Below are positions 26,326-38,193 of a stretch of 64,000 nucleotides of DNA, in pieces. The notes below the pieces were generated by a model, which saw nothing but the letters and a program-made list of their open reading frames with translations, searched no databases and was not told the origin of the DNA. The position numbers were made by a program, and so were the translations under genes. Every line of letters begins with the position of its first letter. Position 1 is the first letter of the stretch. Source of the DNA: Paraburkholderia diazotrophica (lineage in GTDB: Bacteria; Pseudomonadota; Gammaproteobacteria; Burkholderiales; Burkholderiaceae); contig NZ_FNYE01000010.1 in the NCBI RefSeq assembly GCF_900108945.1, forward strand, positions 124,001 to 188,000, given 5' to 3'.

Positions 26326-26358
26326 TCCGTTTCCGCTCGCGATGCGAGCGGAAACGGA
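26326..26358 (-). terminator. Perfect 15-bp hairpin, probable terminator of the glycoside hydrolase gene
   Basis: TCCGTTTCCGCTCGC pairs perfectly with GCGAGCGGAAACGGA around a 3-base loop. It lies 27 bases beyond the stop of the minus-strand hydrolase gene and ahead of the divergent-facing regulatory DNA of the cupin operon. No T-run follows, so a pausing or mRNA-end-protecting role is also possible. Confidence 0.55.
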
Positions 26359-26384
26359 TGACACAGATGCGATGTGCGCTGAGG

Positions 26385-27656
26385 TCAGTTGTCCGCGTTG
26401 GCCGACACGAAACTCGTGAATGCGCTGTACGGCGGATTGAGTGTCACGCCATTGGTCATAACGCCAAAGGTGTTGTCTCCGCTATCGAGGACGAAGTACA
26501 TCACTGACTGAATGTTGTGCGTCTTGCGCCCCTGATAGAACTTGCCCAGCGTGCTGGTGATGTAACTCGCGCGGTAGTCCTGCGATTTCTCCGGTCCGGT
26601 GTTCCATTCGGTGATGACGAACGGCACGCCATATCGGGCCTTGCAATACGTAGGCAAGTCGAATCCCGGGCCTGCACCGTCAATGCCGATGTTGAAGATG
26701 TCGCCGTACACCTCGTAGTTGTGCCACGTCGTGATGTCCCACCGTACCTTCGGATAGCCGCCCGAGCCATCCGGTTGCATGCCGTCCCACAGCGCGTCGG
26801 CCGCGCCAATATCCGCGACACAGAAGTTGATGCCGCATTTCGCATCGGATTGAACCGCCTTTACGCCGTCGATCATTCCGCGCATCACGCCGCGCATGAC
26901 GGGCCAGTTCAGGTTGTTGAAGTCGATTGCCTTAGTGCCTGCGCTGGTGAAGTCGAGGACGGTCGGAACCTGCCGCGTCAGTTCGTTTCCGCATTCATAG
27001 ACGGTAACGCCATATGGCTTGAGTGCATTGGCAACGGTCATCGCAGCCTGCAATCCGCGGTTATATGCGGCAGATTCGCTGGTAAACAGAATGCCATTCG
27101 AATCGAAGATGCCCTGGTTGATCAGCACGAGCAGTGAAATGCCACTCGACTGGAACGCTTGTGCCAGCTTGACGACGGCATTCACCTGTTTCGGATCGTC
27201 CGAACATCCGACACGATAGTTCGTGCAGCCCATGCTCTTCAGGATCGAGATGAGTTGCGCCGGCGTGTACGTATAGTCGAAATGCCCGTTGATGCCATAA
27301 AACGATCCGGGCGGAGCGCCGACAGCGACGCGAGGATCGCTACACGGCAGCCATTTGTCGAGGTCGGTGTGCACATAGAACTGCCCACCCGTGCCGATGT
27401 GCCACATCTTTCCGCCGTACCAAAGCAGCAGCGACACGTTGTATGTGTTCCCCACGGTACTGCCATTGCGATAAATGACACCGTTGCTCACCGTCCATTT
27501 CGAGCCCACCTTGTCGATGATGGACGAAGCCGAAGGGATCGCCGTCCCGTCAGGCGAGGCTCCTGCTGCGATCCCCGAAGTCTGACCATACGCGTTCAGT
27601 AGATACGCACCGCCGAGAGCCGTGAGGCCGCCGAGAAATTGACGTCGTTTAATCAT
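26385..27656 (-). CDS. Exported glycoside hydrolase, clan GH-A-like
   Basis: A 423-residue protein with a Tat-type N-terminus (KRRQFLGGLTALGGAYLL). The body reads as a TIM-barrel glycosidase. ECGNELTR holds the Asn-Glu pair expected of the acid/base on strand 4, and FVITEWNTGPE holds the Glu expected of the nucleophile on strand 7, with WHNYEVYGDIFN between them. An N-terminal extension (GSKWTVSNGVIYRNGS...WHIGTGGQFYVHTD) forms a small beta module. Family (GH5/39-like) and substrate are not determined. It is monocistronic, with a strong hairpin after its stop. Confidence 0.72.
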   Translation of the reverse strand: MIKRRQFLGGLTALGGAYLLNAYGQTSGIAAGASPDGTAIPSASSIIDKVGSKWTVSNGVIYRNGSTVGNTYNVSLLLWYGGKMWHIGTGGQFYVHTDLDKWLPCSDPRVAVGAPPGSFYGINGHFDYTYTPAQLISILKSMGCTNYRVGCSDDPKQVNAVVKLAQAFQSSGISLLVLINQGIFDSNGILFTSESAAYNRGLQAAMTVANALKPYGVTVYECGNELTRQVPTVLDFTSAGTKAIDFNNLNWPVMRGVMRGMIDGVKAVQSDAKCGINFCVADIGAADALWDGMQPDGSGGYPKVRWDITTWHNYEVYGDIFNIGIDGAGPGFDLPTYCKARYGVPFVITEWNTGPEKSQDYRASYITSTLGKFYQGRKTHNIQSVMYFVLDSGDNTFGVMTNGVTLNPPYSAFTSFVSANADN

Positions 27657-28436
27657 TTTTTAACTCGAGCCTATAGAGAAAAGTTTTCAGAACAAACACA
27701 ACCAGGTGATCGCTTGAAATGGAAAAGACGGCGCGAGCGAACTCGCATTACGCAGTAGTCCTTACTGGTAACAACGGTTCTTCGCCTGCTCAATGCGGGG
27801 AAATGGAGAACTGCGTAAGCCGCCTTTACGACTATGAAGGCGGTGATGCTAAAGCGCGGGTGTCGCCATACCTGCGGGGCGCACCTTTTCGAACCCGGCA
27901 GACCCTTGCGCAGCGGGTTTCGACGATTCTCCTTTTTATCCTGCCACTACTTGCCGTCTATCCTGATGCACTTCGCCGATGCGTAGCGCCGATGCATGCG
28001 CAAACATTGGCATTCGCGCATAACCGGTTCTGCAAGCTGTTCGCGCGTGCCCGTTCGATCGGGGTAAATAATACGCGCATCGCGGCTCAATTTGCATACG
28101 AAAGCAGGTACATTCGTCTAATTAGCGCGATTCTTTCCATGTTCATTTTTGAAAAGGAAATTCCGCCTTTCTGATTCACGCCAGCAAAGATCTTGCGCGC
28201 GGCTCTGACGACTGGTTTGTCCGATGAGGTAATTATTGGATGTTATTCGCTCGCGAGTACACAGTGCCGTCGATCGACGATCGGCACAATCAGCGATAAA
28301 GGCGCCGCGCCTTTGTCGGGCAAGACATAATTACCGGTAACACGGCGGTCAAATACCGCTGAAAAATTAATCGCATTGAGAAATTTTTTTCGGAATCGAC
28401 CCTGGCGTTGAACGCACTTTCGCGCCACAAATCAGG
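27657..28436. other. Gene-poor, relatively AT-rich region
   Basis: About 780 bases with no supportable gene. A plus-strand frame at 27719-28174 could encode 151 residues, but its ATG lacks a ribosome site and the sequence looks non-coding (several short clashing hydrophobic and Arg runs). Base composition is visibly richer in A and T than the neighbours, especially 28080-28420, consistent with foreign or decayed DNA. Confidence 0.45.
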
Positions 28437-28775
28437 CTATTTCGGCACGCGGCCCTGCAACTCGATATAAAGCTGCGCCGCTCCACCGCTCACACGCTCG
28501 AGCGGATGAGTGTTGCAGTAGTTGTCCATCCACGCGATCAGCGAGTCGTAGTCGGTGTCGCGCAGAATGTCGACCCGGGTTCCCGTTGCGAGCCCGCTCA
28601 AATATCCGAGTAACCAGGACTCGCTCGTGGCCTTATCAGAGACCGAGTTCTTTCGGGCTATCCACTGGCCGCATGACGGAACGCCCATTGCGGTTGTTGC
28701 GTGCGCCACATCGGGGCAGTTCACAGCAGTTGCAATCGCCAGAACGCCTAGCCATCGTCGGAACATATGTGTCAT
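28437..28775 (-). CDS. Small secreted hypothetical protein
   Basis: A 112-residue exported protein with a signal peptide (FRRWLGVLAIATAVNCPDVAHA). The mature part has two Cys that could form a disulfide (SCGQWIARKN and MDNYCNTHP) and a compact helical pattern (ESWLLGYLSGLATG...YDSLIAWMDNYC) reminiscent of HdeA/Rap1a-type periplasmic proteins, some of which protect against acid or toxins. This likeness is by eye only. It stands alone beside the LacI gene. Confidence 0.55.
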   Translation of the reverse strand: MTHMFRRWLGVLAIATAVNCPDVAHATTAMGVPSCGQWIARKNSVSDKATSESWLLGYLSGLATGTRVDILRDTDYDSLIAWMDNYCNTHPLERVSGGAAQLYIELQGRVPK

Positions 28776-28916
28776 TCGTTTCTCACCCGGTTTTCAGTTC
28801 ATTGCTCAAAGCTTCCGGTGATAAGAATGCGATTTGGTGTTTCGGTTCCTGCATGCGCAAGCAGGAGGAGTGGACAAAGCGCTGGATCGCGATGAGTTCC
28901 ACTTGGACCTACCGCG

Positions 28917-31529
<2,613 letters not shown>

Positions 31530-31565
31530 CGCACTCTCACGCGTTCACAGTCGAAGGAGCACGAC

Positions 31566-32333
31566 TTGAACATACATCGGATGTTCGATCTGCATGGCCG
31601 CACCGCATTCGTCACGGGCGGCAACGCCGGAATTGGCGCCGCATTGGCGCGGGCACTGGGCTATGCGGGCGCGCGTGTCGTGCTCGTCGCGCGCCGGCAC
31701 GGCGCGCTCGATGACACCGCGAGTGCGTTGCGGGCGGAAGGCATCGACGCGCACACGAGCGCGTGCGATCTCAGCGACCTGTCGGCGGCCCGCGCATGCG
31801 CGCTCGACGCGGCGCAACGGCATGGGCCGATCGACATCCTCGTCAATGCGGCCGGCGTCAATATGCGTCAACCGTTCGAAGAAGTCACACCGGATACATG
31901 GCATCGGCAGCTCGCGATTCACCTGGGCGCGCCGTTCTTTCTCACGCAGGCACTCGCGCCACAGATGAAAGCGAACGGCTACGGCCGCATCATCAATATC
32001 GCGTCGCTGCAGTCGTATCGCGCGTTCACCAACAGTGCGCCCTATGGCGCCGCGAAGGGAGGCGTCGTGCAACTGACGCGTGCCATCGCGCAGACGTGGT
32101 CGATGCACGGCATCACGTGCAACGCGATCGGCCCCGGGTTCTTTCCGACGGCGCTGACAGCGCCCGTATTCGACGATTCCACGCTCGCGGATCATCACGC
32201 GAAGCAGACCTGCATCGGCCGCAATGGGCGTCTCGAAGACCTCTACGGCGTGGCCGTCTTTCTCGCCAGCGAAGCGTCGGCCTACATCACCGGGCAGACG
32301 ATCATGGTCGACGGCGGCTATACGGCGCGTTGA
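31566..32333 (+). CDS. SDR-family oxidoreductase
   Basis: Short-chain dehydrogenase, 255 residues: [10 protein letters not shown] cofactor motif, [11 protein letters not shown], catalytic Ser in [18 protein letters not shown], and a final [15 protein letters not shown] at 31566 is taken as the start because AAGGAG lies six bases before it; the first ATG (31581) is 21 bases away from that site. It begins 36 bases after the histidinol-dehydrogenase-like gene and belongs to the LacI-controlled operon, probably oxidising or epimerising the same carbon skeleton. Confidence 0.85.
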   Translation: MNIHRMFDLHGRTAFVTGGNAGIGAALARALGYAGARVVLVARRHGALDDTASALRAEGIDAHTSACDLSDLSAARACALDAAQRHGPIDILVNAAGVNMRQPFEEVTPDTWHRQLAIHLGAPFFLTQALAPQMKANGYGRIINIASLQSYRAFTNSAPYGAAKGGVVQLTRAIAQTWSMHGITCNAIGPGFFPTALTAPVFDDSTLADHHAKQTCIGRNGRLEDLYGVAVFLASEASAYITGQTIMVDGGYTAR

Positions 32334-32354
32334 ACGCGGCAACGGAGCATATCG

Positions 32355-33362
32355 ATGAAAGCACTTGTTTATACGCAGCCCAATGAGATCCAGTTGATGG
32401 AACGCCCTTATCCCGAGATCGGCGATGACGAGGTGATCGTCAGGATCGACGCGGTCGGCATTTGCGGCTCGGACATGCACGCGTTCCATGGCCATGATCC
32501 GCGACGCAAGCCGGGGCTCGTGCTCGGTCACGAGTTCTCAGGGACGATCGCCGACACGCGTGCGAAAGACCTGCAATGCGGCGCGCGCGTCACAGGCAAT
32601 CCTTTGATCACATGCGGCCGCTGCGAGTACTGCGAGCAGGGACGCGACAACCTCTGCTCGAATCGCACGATGGTCGGCATGACGCGGCCTGGAGCGTTTG
32701 CGGAGTACATGTCCATTCCGGCTTCGAGCATCATCGCGATACCGCCGGACATGCCCTCCGCGCACGCCGCCGTCACCGAACCGGCAGCGACCGCGTTGCA
32801 TGCGCTGAACCTGTCGATGCGCGCATTGACGAGACCGCTGCCGGAAAGCCGCACACTCGTCATCGGCGGCGGCGCGATCGGCATGCTTTCGGCACTGCTG
32901 CTTCGCTCATATGGCTGCCGCGCGGTCGAGCTGGCGGAGGTCAATCCTCTAAGGCGGGCATCGGCTGCGGAGCACGCCGGCTGCACTGCCTTCGATCCGC
33001 TCGCGAGCACTGTGCCCGAAAACCGCTTCGACTTCGTGATCGACGCCGTAGGCGCAAAGCCGACTCGCGCCCTCGCGCTGGCTGCCGTCAAGCCGGGCGG
33101 CGTCATCATGCATATCGGGCTGCAGGATTGGGCGAGCGAAATCGATATGCGCAAGCTGACGCTCGCCGAAATCACCTTGCTCGGCAGTTATACGTATTCG
33201 ATGGCCGATCTTCGCGCGACCGTGGCCGCGTTGCATGAAGGGGCGTTCGGCTTGCTTGAATGGCTCGACATTCGTCCACTGAACGAAGGCGGTCGCGTCT
33301 TCGCCGAACTCGACGAGGGCCGCATTGCGGCGAGCAAAGTGATCCTGACACCGGAAGCATGA
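32355..33362 (+). CDS. Zinc-dependent medium-chain alcohol/polyol dehydrogenase
   Basis: MDR-family enzyme of 335 residues. Catalytic zinc ligands: Cys in GICGSDMHAF and the His/Glu of GHEFSG. The structural zinc lobe has four Cys (ITCGRCEYCEQGRDNLC). The cofactor motif is LVIGGGAIGMLSA. The closest style is that of sorbitol, threonine and galactitol dehydrogenases, oxidising a secondary alcohol of a small polyol. It starts 21 bases after the SDR gene in the LacI operon, giving three dehydrogenases in a row. Confidence 0.87.
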   Translation: MKALVYTQPNEIQLMERPYPEIGDDEVIVRIDAVGICGSDMHAFHGHDPRRKPGLVLGHEFSGTIADTRAKDLQCGARVTGNPLITCGRCEYCEQGRDNLCSNRTMVGMTRPGAFAEYMSIPASSIIAIPPDMPSAHAAVTEPAATALHALNLSMRALTRPLPESRTLVIGGGAIGMLSALLLRSYGCRAVELAEVNPLRRASAAEHAGCTAFDPLASTVPENRFDFVIDAVGAKPTRALALAAVKPGGVIMHIGLQDWASEIDMRKLTLAEITLLGSYTYSMADLRATVAALHEGAFGLLEWLDIRPLNEGGRVFAELDEGRIAASKVILTPEA

Positions 33363-33482
33363 TGGGTCCGGCGATGGCGCATTGCGTCCCGGCCCGTCAA
33401 CTACCGAAGAGAGCGCATGAGCGCCTGGAGGGTAACGAGGTCCCAAGGACCCTTTCCGATGGAGAACCCACGAGGAGGCAGC

Positions 33483-34895
33483 ATGAAACAGGAGTTGGTC
33501 ATCCGAAGCGCAAAGGACGTTTCCGATTTCGTCGATGAACAGGCGGGAGGCCGGTCAACGTTTTTGATCGTCATGGTTGCGCTCGGCGGTGTCTTCGTCG
33601 ATGCGTATGACTTCACGAGCCTGGGCATCGGCGTTCCCGCGCTCACGAAAACGTTCGGGCTCAGCCCGATCGAAGTGGGCAGCGTCACGGCAATGATGGC
33701 GATTGGCGCGTTCATCGGCGCGATCTGGGGCGGCAAGGCAACGGACAAGGTCGGCCGGTACAAGATGTTTCTCGTCGATCTCATTCTGCTCGTGGTGGCC
33801 GCGCTCGGCGCGGCGCTGTCGGTGAACCTTCCGATGCTGCTCGTCTTCCGGTTTCTGCTCGGTCTCGGCGTGGGGCTCGACTTTCCGGTGGCGCTGAGCT
33901 TCATTGCCGAGTTCGTCAACCGGCGCAAGCGCGGCGCCGGTGTGAATCTGTGGCAGTTGATGTGGTACGTCGCTGCATCGTGTACCGGCTTGATCGCCAT
34001 TCCCTTCTATTTCGCCGGCTTTGGCGATGACCTGTGGCGAGTGGCCGTCGGATTCGGTGCCCTGCCCGCTCTGATCATCCTCATTCTGCGCTTCAAGTAC
34101 GTCAAGGAGAGCGCACCGTGGGCCGCACAGAACCTGGGCCTGGCCGAGGCCGCGCGCATTCTCGAGGCCACGTACAAGATCAGGACACGTGTCGTGCAGG
34201 ACGCGGCCCAACGCGTCCCGCCGTTGCGCGAGCAGGCGGCCTTCGGCGAGATCTTTACGTCGCGATTCATCAAGCGAACCATTCTCGTATCGGTGATTTG
34301 CGCGACGCAGAGCCTCGAGTATTTCGCCATCGGATTCAACCTCCCGTCGATCTCGCAAGCGCTGTTCGGCAAGGAGTTCATCAACGCGATTGTCGGCGCG
34401 ATCGCGTTCAACGCATTCGGGATCGTGGGCGCGGTGCTGGGTGTTGCGGTGACGAAGCGGATGGGCGCACGGAGGATGGCCATCGCCGGCTATGTGCTCG
34501 TGCTGCTCTCGTTGCTTGCGCTCTTCAGGCTGCACGATGCGCTGCCGATTGAATACACGGGCCTGCTCGTCGGCCTGATGATCCTCGGTCATGCGTTCGG
34601 TCCCGGCGCTCAGGGCATGACGATGGCCGCGCTCTCCTATCCGACGCGTATCCGCGGAGTCGGCACCGGTTGGGGACAAGGCATGGTTCGCGTGGGGAGC
34701 ATCACGGGGTTCTACTTCTTTCCGCTCCTCGTCGCGGCGGTGGGCTTCTACAACATGATCGGCATTCTGATGCTCGCGCCCGCGCTCGGGCTGGTCGCGG
34801 CGCTGCTGATCAAATGGGAACCCGTCGGAGCGACCATCGAGGAGAGCGACGCGCAACATCGCACAGAGGACGCCGTGCTGGAAGGCAACATGTAG
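33483..34895 (+). CDS. MFS transporter (sugar/aromatic-acid symporter type)
   Basis: Permease of 470 residues with twelve predicted helices. It begins with a 30-residue cytosolic stretch, then FLIVMVALGGVFVDAYDFTSLGIGVPAL; the MFS motif is GGKATDKVGRYKMFL and the second landmark RFLLGLGVGLDFPVALSFIAEF. The Asp in the first helix (FVDAYD) is typical of proton symporters of acids or sugars. The start at 33483 follows GAGGAGG. It is 120 bases after the dehydrogenase gene and presumably the uptake component of the LacI-controlled pathway, perhaps with a promoter of its own. Confidence 0.87.
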   Translation: MKQELVIRSAKDVSDFVDEQAGGRSTFLIVMVALGGVFVDAYDFTSLGIGVPALTKTFGLSPIEVGSVTAMMAIGAFIGAIWGGKATDKVGRYKMFLVDLILLVVAALGAALSVNLPMLLVFRFLLGLGVGLDFPVALSFIAEFVNRRKRGAGVNLWQLMWYVAASCTGLIAIPFYFAGFGDDLWRVAVGFGALPALIILILRFKYVKESAPWAAQNLGLAEAARILEATYKIRTRVVQDAAQRVPPLREQAAFGEIFTSRFIKRTILVSVICATQSLEYFAIGFNLPSISQALFGKEFINAIVGAIAFNAFGIVGAVLGVAVTKRMGARRMAIAGYVLVLLSLLALFRLHDALPIEYTGLLVGLMILGHAFGPGAQGMTMAALSYPTRIRGVGTGWGQGMVRVGSITGFYFFPLLVAAVGFYNMIGILMLAPALGLVAALLIKWEPVGATIEESDAQHRTEDAVLEGNM

Positions 34896-34905
34896 CGGTT
34901 GCGGC

Positions 34906-34959
34906 CGGGGACTACGCATCGCATCCGATCGTGCGAGCAAGCCATGACAGTAGTCCCCG
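34906..34959. terminator. Bidirectional hairpin between convergent genes
   Basis: CGGGGACTAC (34906-34915) pairs perfectly with GTAGTCCCCG (34950-34959) across a 34-base loop. It lies 11 bases past the MFS stop and 73 bases before the stop of the converging regulator gene, so it is placed to end transcription from both sides. No T-run. Confidence 0.5.
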
Positions 34960-35032
34960 ATTGCCGATGCCGTGATCGAAGCGCGATGTGCGACGCTGCT
35001 GACGAAGCAAACGGATTCAGCGCCACTCACGC

Positions 35033-35998
35033 CTAGCGCAGATCGGCGCGCAACTCGCGCACGCCACGCCCCAGGCGCTGACGTAGCAGCGTTCGCAGCG
35101 TCGCGCCGTCGACATAACCGACTTCGGTGGCGATCGCTTCGAGGTCGAGGCCGCTGCCATGCAGAAGCGATTGCGCGCGCTCGACGCGCAAGTCCTGAAA
35201 GTAGGCGAGCGGCGATTTTCCGAGCACCTCCTGGCAACGGCGCTGCAACGTGCGCGGGCTGGTCGCGAGCGCGGCGGCGGCTTCCTGCAGCGAGAAGCCT
35301 TCCTTCAGATGATCGCGTGCCCATCGCTCGAAACGCTCGATCAAAGGGTCCGCCAGCGCCAGATGATTGGGGATGATGTACGGCGCCTGCAGTGAGCGGA
35401 TGTCGGCGAGCAGGTAACGTGAGACGAGTGTGGCCAGCTCCGGGCTTGCCTTGCGGATCAGCCAGAGCGCGAGATCGAGGTGCCCCATCGCTGCGCCTGC
35501 CGTCACGCCGATATCGGTCGCCACGAGCATGCGCGATTCGTCGAGCGAGACATTCGGATAGCGTTGCCTGAAGAGCGGCGCGAGCGACCAGGTCGTCGTC
35601 GCTTCCCGATGATCGAGCAGTCCCGCTTCGGCGAGCAGAAACGTCCCGATACACGACGCGGCGATGAACGCGCCCTGATCCCGCCACTTCTGCAATTGCT
35701 CGGTGGCCTGCTTTACATCCGCGCGTTCCAGCGCGGGAAGCAGTACGTCCGGAGTCGTTGCGCCGAGTGCGGGAACGACGACCCAATCCGGCTTCAGCGC
35801 GGGCGTGATCGCTTGCACGGGGATCGCGAAGCCGTGCCCCGAGCGCACTCTCTTGCGCACGCCCACGACTGTCACGTCGAAGCGCGGCGCCCCGCCCATC
35901 GCGCGTGAAGCCAGCTTGTTCGCGGCTCCGAGCGCATCGAGCGTCACGGCGAGCCCGGTATCGAAAACTCCATCGAGAGCGAGGACGGCGATACGCAT
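35033..35998 (-). CDS. GlxA-family AraC-type transcriptional regulator
   Basis: Regulator of 321 residues with two parts: an N-terminal DJ-1/PfpI (type 1 glutamine amidotransferase-like) domain (RIAVLALDGVFDTGLAVTLDAL; VVPALG; the nucleophile-elbow region GAFIAASCIGTFLLAEAGLLD) and a C-terminal AraC DNA-binding domain (FSLQEAAAALATSPRTLQRRCQEVLGKSPLAYFQDLRVERAQSLL). The ATG at 35998 is preferred; one at 36013 is also in frame. Such proteins often control amine, amino-acid or aldehyde metabolism. No obvious target is adjacent; the LysR gene behind it is on the same strand. Confidence 0.85.
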   Translation of the reverse strand: MRIAVLALDGVFDTGLAVTLDALGAANKLASRAMGGAPRFDVTVVGVRKRVRSGHGFAIPVQAITPALKPDWVVVPALGATTPDVLLPALERADVKQATEQLQKWRDQGAFIAASCIGTFLLAEAGLLDHREATTTWSLAPLFRQRYPNVSLDESRMLVATDIGVTAGAAMGHLDLALWLIRKASPELATLVSRYLLADIRSLQAPYIIPNHLALADPLIERFERWARDHLKEGFSLQEAAAALATSPRTLQRRCQEVLGKSPLAYFQDLRVERAQSLLHGSGLDLEAIATEVGYVDGATLRTLLRQRLGRGVRELRADLR

Positions 35999-36087
35999 GG
36001 CGTAAATGACCATAAAGTTGTCATATGCGACGATACAGCTTTTGAAGGCTACATTGGACTCCGTCAGGGATCGACGTGCAGAACCAG

Positions 36088-37014
36088 TCAGCCGCGCCTT
36101 GTCGTGCTTTTTCGCTGCTTGCCGCTCCGCGCAGTGGGCCGCGAATCATTATCGTGCCCATGCAGCGGTTCGTCATATGAGGTAGCGACCGCGCGCAGAC
36201 CGTGCCGGACCCGGTCGATGACGTGCCCCTCCTGTCGTCTCGCGTAGACGGCATACGCGGACCACGAAAACTCCGGTGCGCCGTTGACGAGCCGCAGACG
36301 GCCGTCCGCCAGAAACGGTTGCGCGGTGCCGATACGAAAATAGCCCGATCCTCCCACCGACAACAAATAAGTAAGCGCCAATGGGCCGAGCGAAATGGAA
36401 ACGGGCGGATTGCTCAGTTCGGGAAAGGCCGCGTGGTGATTCGCCGCAAAGCTCGGACCCCAATCGACGAACACATACTCCGCAGGGTCCATCGCGGCGT
36501 CCGGCGCGGTCGTCACCATGACCAGCCGTTCCTCGACCAGCAACTCCGAAATCAGATCCGGACGTTGCGGCGGATTGTAGAGAACGGCAATGTCGAGTGA
36601 GCCCTCGTGCACGCGATCGAGCAATCGCATCGGACTGTCGACCTCCGCCCGCAACGCAATCTCCGGGCACTCGCGATGCATCCAGATAAGCCAGTCGGTG
36701 AGAAGCGGATGCCACAAGCTGAGCTCACCACCGAGACTCACGCCCTCTTCCCGTCCGGGCGGCAGCGCGACATGCTGGCGGGCCTGCTCCCACACCTGAA
36801 CCAGGGTCGTCGCGTGCTGGACGAAGCGCTCGCCTGCCGTCGTCAGGCGCGCGCCCGCCTTGTTACGCACAAAAAGCCGGCGTCCAAGCTGTTCCTCCAG
36901 CGTGCGGATTCGTGCGCTTACCGCCGTCTGCGTGAGGTGCAGGCGCTCGGCGGCCGAGATGAAGCTGCCGCTCGCCGAGACTTCCAGGAAGGTGCGCGCC
37001 AGGATGATGTCCAT
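36088..37014 (-). CDS. LysR-family transcriptional regulator
   Basis: Regulator of 308 residues. The N-terminal winged helix is typical (MDIILARTFLEVSASGSFISAAERLHLTQTAVSARIRTLEEQLGRRLFVR), followed by a substrate-binding domain with LSLWHPLLTDWLIWMH and LDIAVLYNPPQRPDLISELLVEERLVMV. The last 35 residues are basic and polar and may be poorly structured. The start at 37014 is the LysR-standard position; upstream frame is not family-like. It faces away from the small membrane protein gene at 37164, its possible target. Confidence 0.88.
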   Translation of the reverse strand: MDIILARTFLEVSASGSFISAAERLHLTQTAVSARIRTLEEQLGRRLFVRNKAGARLTTAGERFVQHATTLVQVWEQARQHVALPPGREEGVSLGGELSLWHPLLTDWLIWMHRECPEIALRAEVDSPMRLLDRVHEGSLDIAVLYNPPQRPDLISELLVEERLVMVTTAPDAAMDPAEYVFVDWGPSFAANHHAAFPELSNPPVSISLGPLALTYLLSVGGSGYFRIGTAQPFLADGRLRLVNGAPEFSWSAYAVYARRQEGHVIDRVRHGLRAVATSYDEPLHGHDNDSRPTARSGKQRKSTTRRG

Positions 37015-37163
37015 CGTTTCATAACAAAATTTTTGCACTGAATTGCAATGATAATGCATTTGCCTATTGATACGAGCAATCGGACAATGGTCATGAAGCG
37101 ATCGAGGCTGAACTGTCCGGACGCTCATGACGCAGGACGGCAACTTGCATAAGAGGTGAACTC

Positions 37164-37469
37164 ATGATGGAACTGATCATTGCGGGGGGAATGGCATTCG
37201 GTTTAGGAGCTTGGGCGACCGTATTGCTGGCAACGCATATTCCCGAGCAACTGCTTATCGGTGGACAGGATCACGGCCGATATGCGTACCTCGGCAAAAG
37301 CGATGACACTGCCGACGCAACGTCATCGAACAGCATCGACGTCAAACCGTTTCGTCCCGCATTCGCCGATGCGCGTTCGCGGGCGCGCCGTTACGCGAAT
37401 CCACTTCGGGAAAGCCGCAGGCGTCGCGCGCTCGAGCAGGGAGTCATCCGCGTGACGATTACCGATTAA
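37164..37469 (+). CDS. Small hypothetical membrane protein
   Basis: A 101-residue protein with one N-terminal hydrophobic helix ([24 protein letters not shown]) and a basic, Arg-rich C-terminal half ([23 protein letters not shown]). GAGGTG precedes the double ATG at 37164/37167. No family is recognised. It is divergent from the LysR gene with 149 bases between them. Confidence 0.45.
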   Translation: MMELIIAGGMAFGLGAWATVLLATHIPEQLLIGGQDHGRYAYLGKSDDTADATSSNSIDVKPFRPAFADARSRARRYANPLRESRRRRALEQGVIRVTITD

Positions 37470-37669
37470 CTGCCAGGATCGCGATGGCCTTACCTCGTGC
37501 GGCGAGCCGCATTGGCTCGAAGGATTGGAAAACGCGTCGATGCACGTCACCCTCTACCTCCCTCGCAACGACTAGCGCAACCCAAAGTCGTCGATAACGC
37601 GCGATATATGATCGAATTGAACTGCTAGCAGTGCACTTCTCATGTAGCGCCTTTCCTGGGAGACCGATG

Positions 37670-38005
37670 ATGGACGATTCGATGTATCCGCTGCCGGACG
37701 CTGAGATTGCTGCCCGGCGTCGCGAACTTGCACCCGCTCCGCTCGCCGCATTCAAGGCGTTCACTGAAAGCGTCTTTGCGGACGGAGCGTTACCGGCAAA
37801 GACAAAAGAGCTGATCGCAATTGCGGTCGCCCATGTCACGCAGTGTCCCTATTGCATACGCGGACACACGAGAGCGGCTATGAAAGCGGGCGCGACCGAC
37901 AACGAGATCATGGAGGCGATCTGGGTCGCGGCCGAGATGCGCGCAGGCGCTGCCTTCGCTCATTCGACTATCGCACTCGACATGATGAGGAAACAGCACA
38001 AATAG
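37670..38005 (+). CDS. Carboxymuconolactone decarboxylase/AhpD-family protein
   Basis: All-helical protein of 111 residues. The redox pair is in TQCPYCIRGHTRAAMKAG (Cys59, Cys62 and His66), the AhpD-type CxxC-x3-H motif, so an alkylhydroperoxidase or thiol-disulfide role is likely; true carboxymuconolactone decarboxylases lack the CxxC pair. LPAKTKELIAIAVAH is the usual preceding helix. GGGAG at 37658-37662 favours the ATG at 37670 over the one at 37667. A strong hairpin follows its stop. Confidence 0.85.
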   Translation: MDDSMYPLPDAEIAARRRELAPAPLAAFKAFTESVFADGALPAKTKELIAIAVAHVTQCPYCIRGHTRAAMKAGATDNEIMEAIWVAAEMRAGAAFAHSTIALDMMRKQHK

Positions 38006-38012
38006 ACCGATA

Positions 38013-38053
38013 TTCGCTATGAGGCGTCATCACAGTGACGATCTCATAGCGAA
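38013..38053 (+). terminator. Long hairpin after the AhpD-like gene
   Basis: TTCGCTATGAG pairs perfectly with CTCATAGCGAA (11 bp); an inner CGTCA/TGACG stem closes a 6-base loop. It starts 8 bases past the stop codon. There is no T-run, but the position and strength support transcription termination or mRNA 3'-end stabilisation. Confidence 0.55.
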
Positions 38054-38094
38054 ACACTGAAGCCGCTCTAATATGCGCACGCGGGCGCGCCCGC

Positions 38095-38130
38095 GCCCTC
38101 GCCCTCGCCCTCGCCCTCGCCCTCGCCCTC
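38095..38130 (+). repeat. Hexanucleotide tandem repeat (GCCCTC)6
   Basis: Six perfect tandem copies of GCCCTC, ending 63 bases before the recQ start codon and thus in its promoter or leader. Such tracts slip during replication, so copy number may differ between strains. Confidence 0.85.
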
Positions 38131-38193
38131 GGGCACATCGTATGCAAGAAGCCCCGCGTCACAAGAACGATAGACGCAAAGGGGAACACACTG

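Noticed and set aside
27719..28174. Plus-strand frame of 151 residues after the glycoside hydrolase gene
   Set aside because: No ribosome site and a non-coding-looking composition; lies in AT-rich gene-poor DNA.
33555..35786. Minus-strand frame of 743 codons
   Set aside because: Antisense to the MFS gene and out of frame with the GlxA-type regulator; Arg/Asp/Glu-rich read-through of high-GC DNA.
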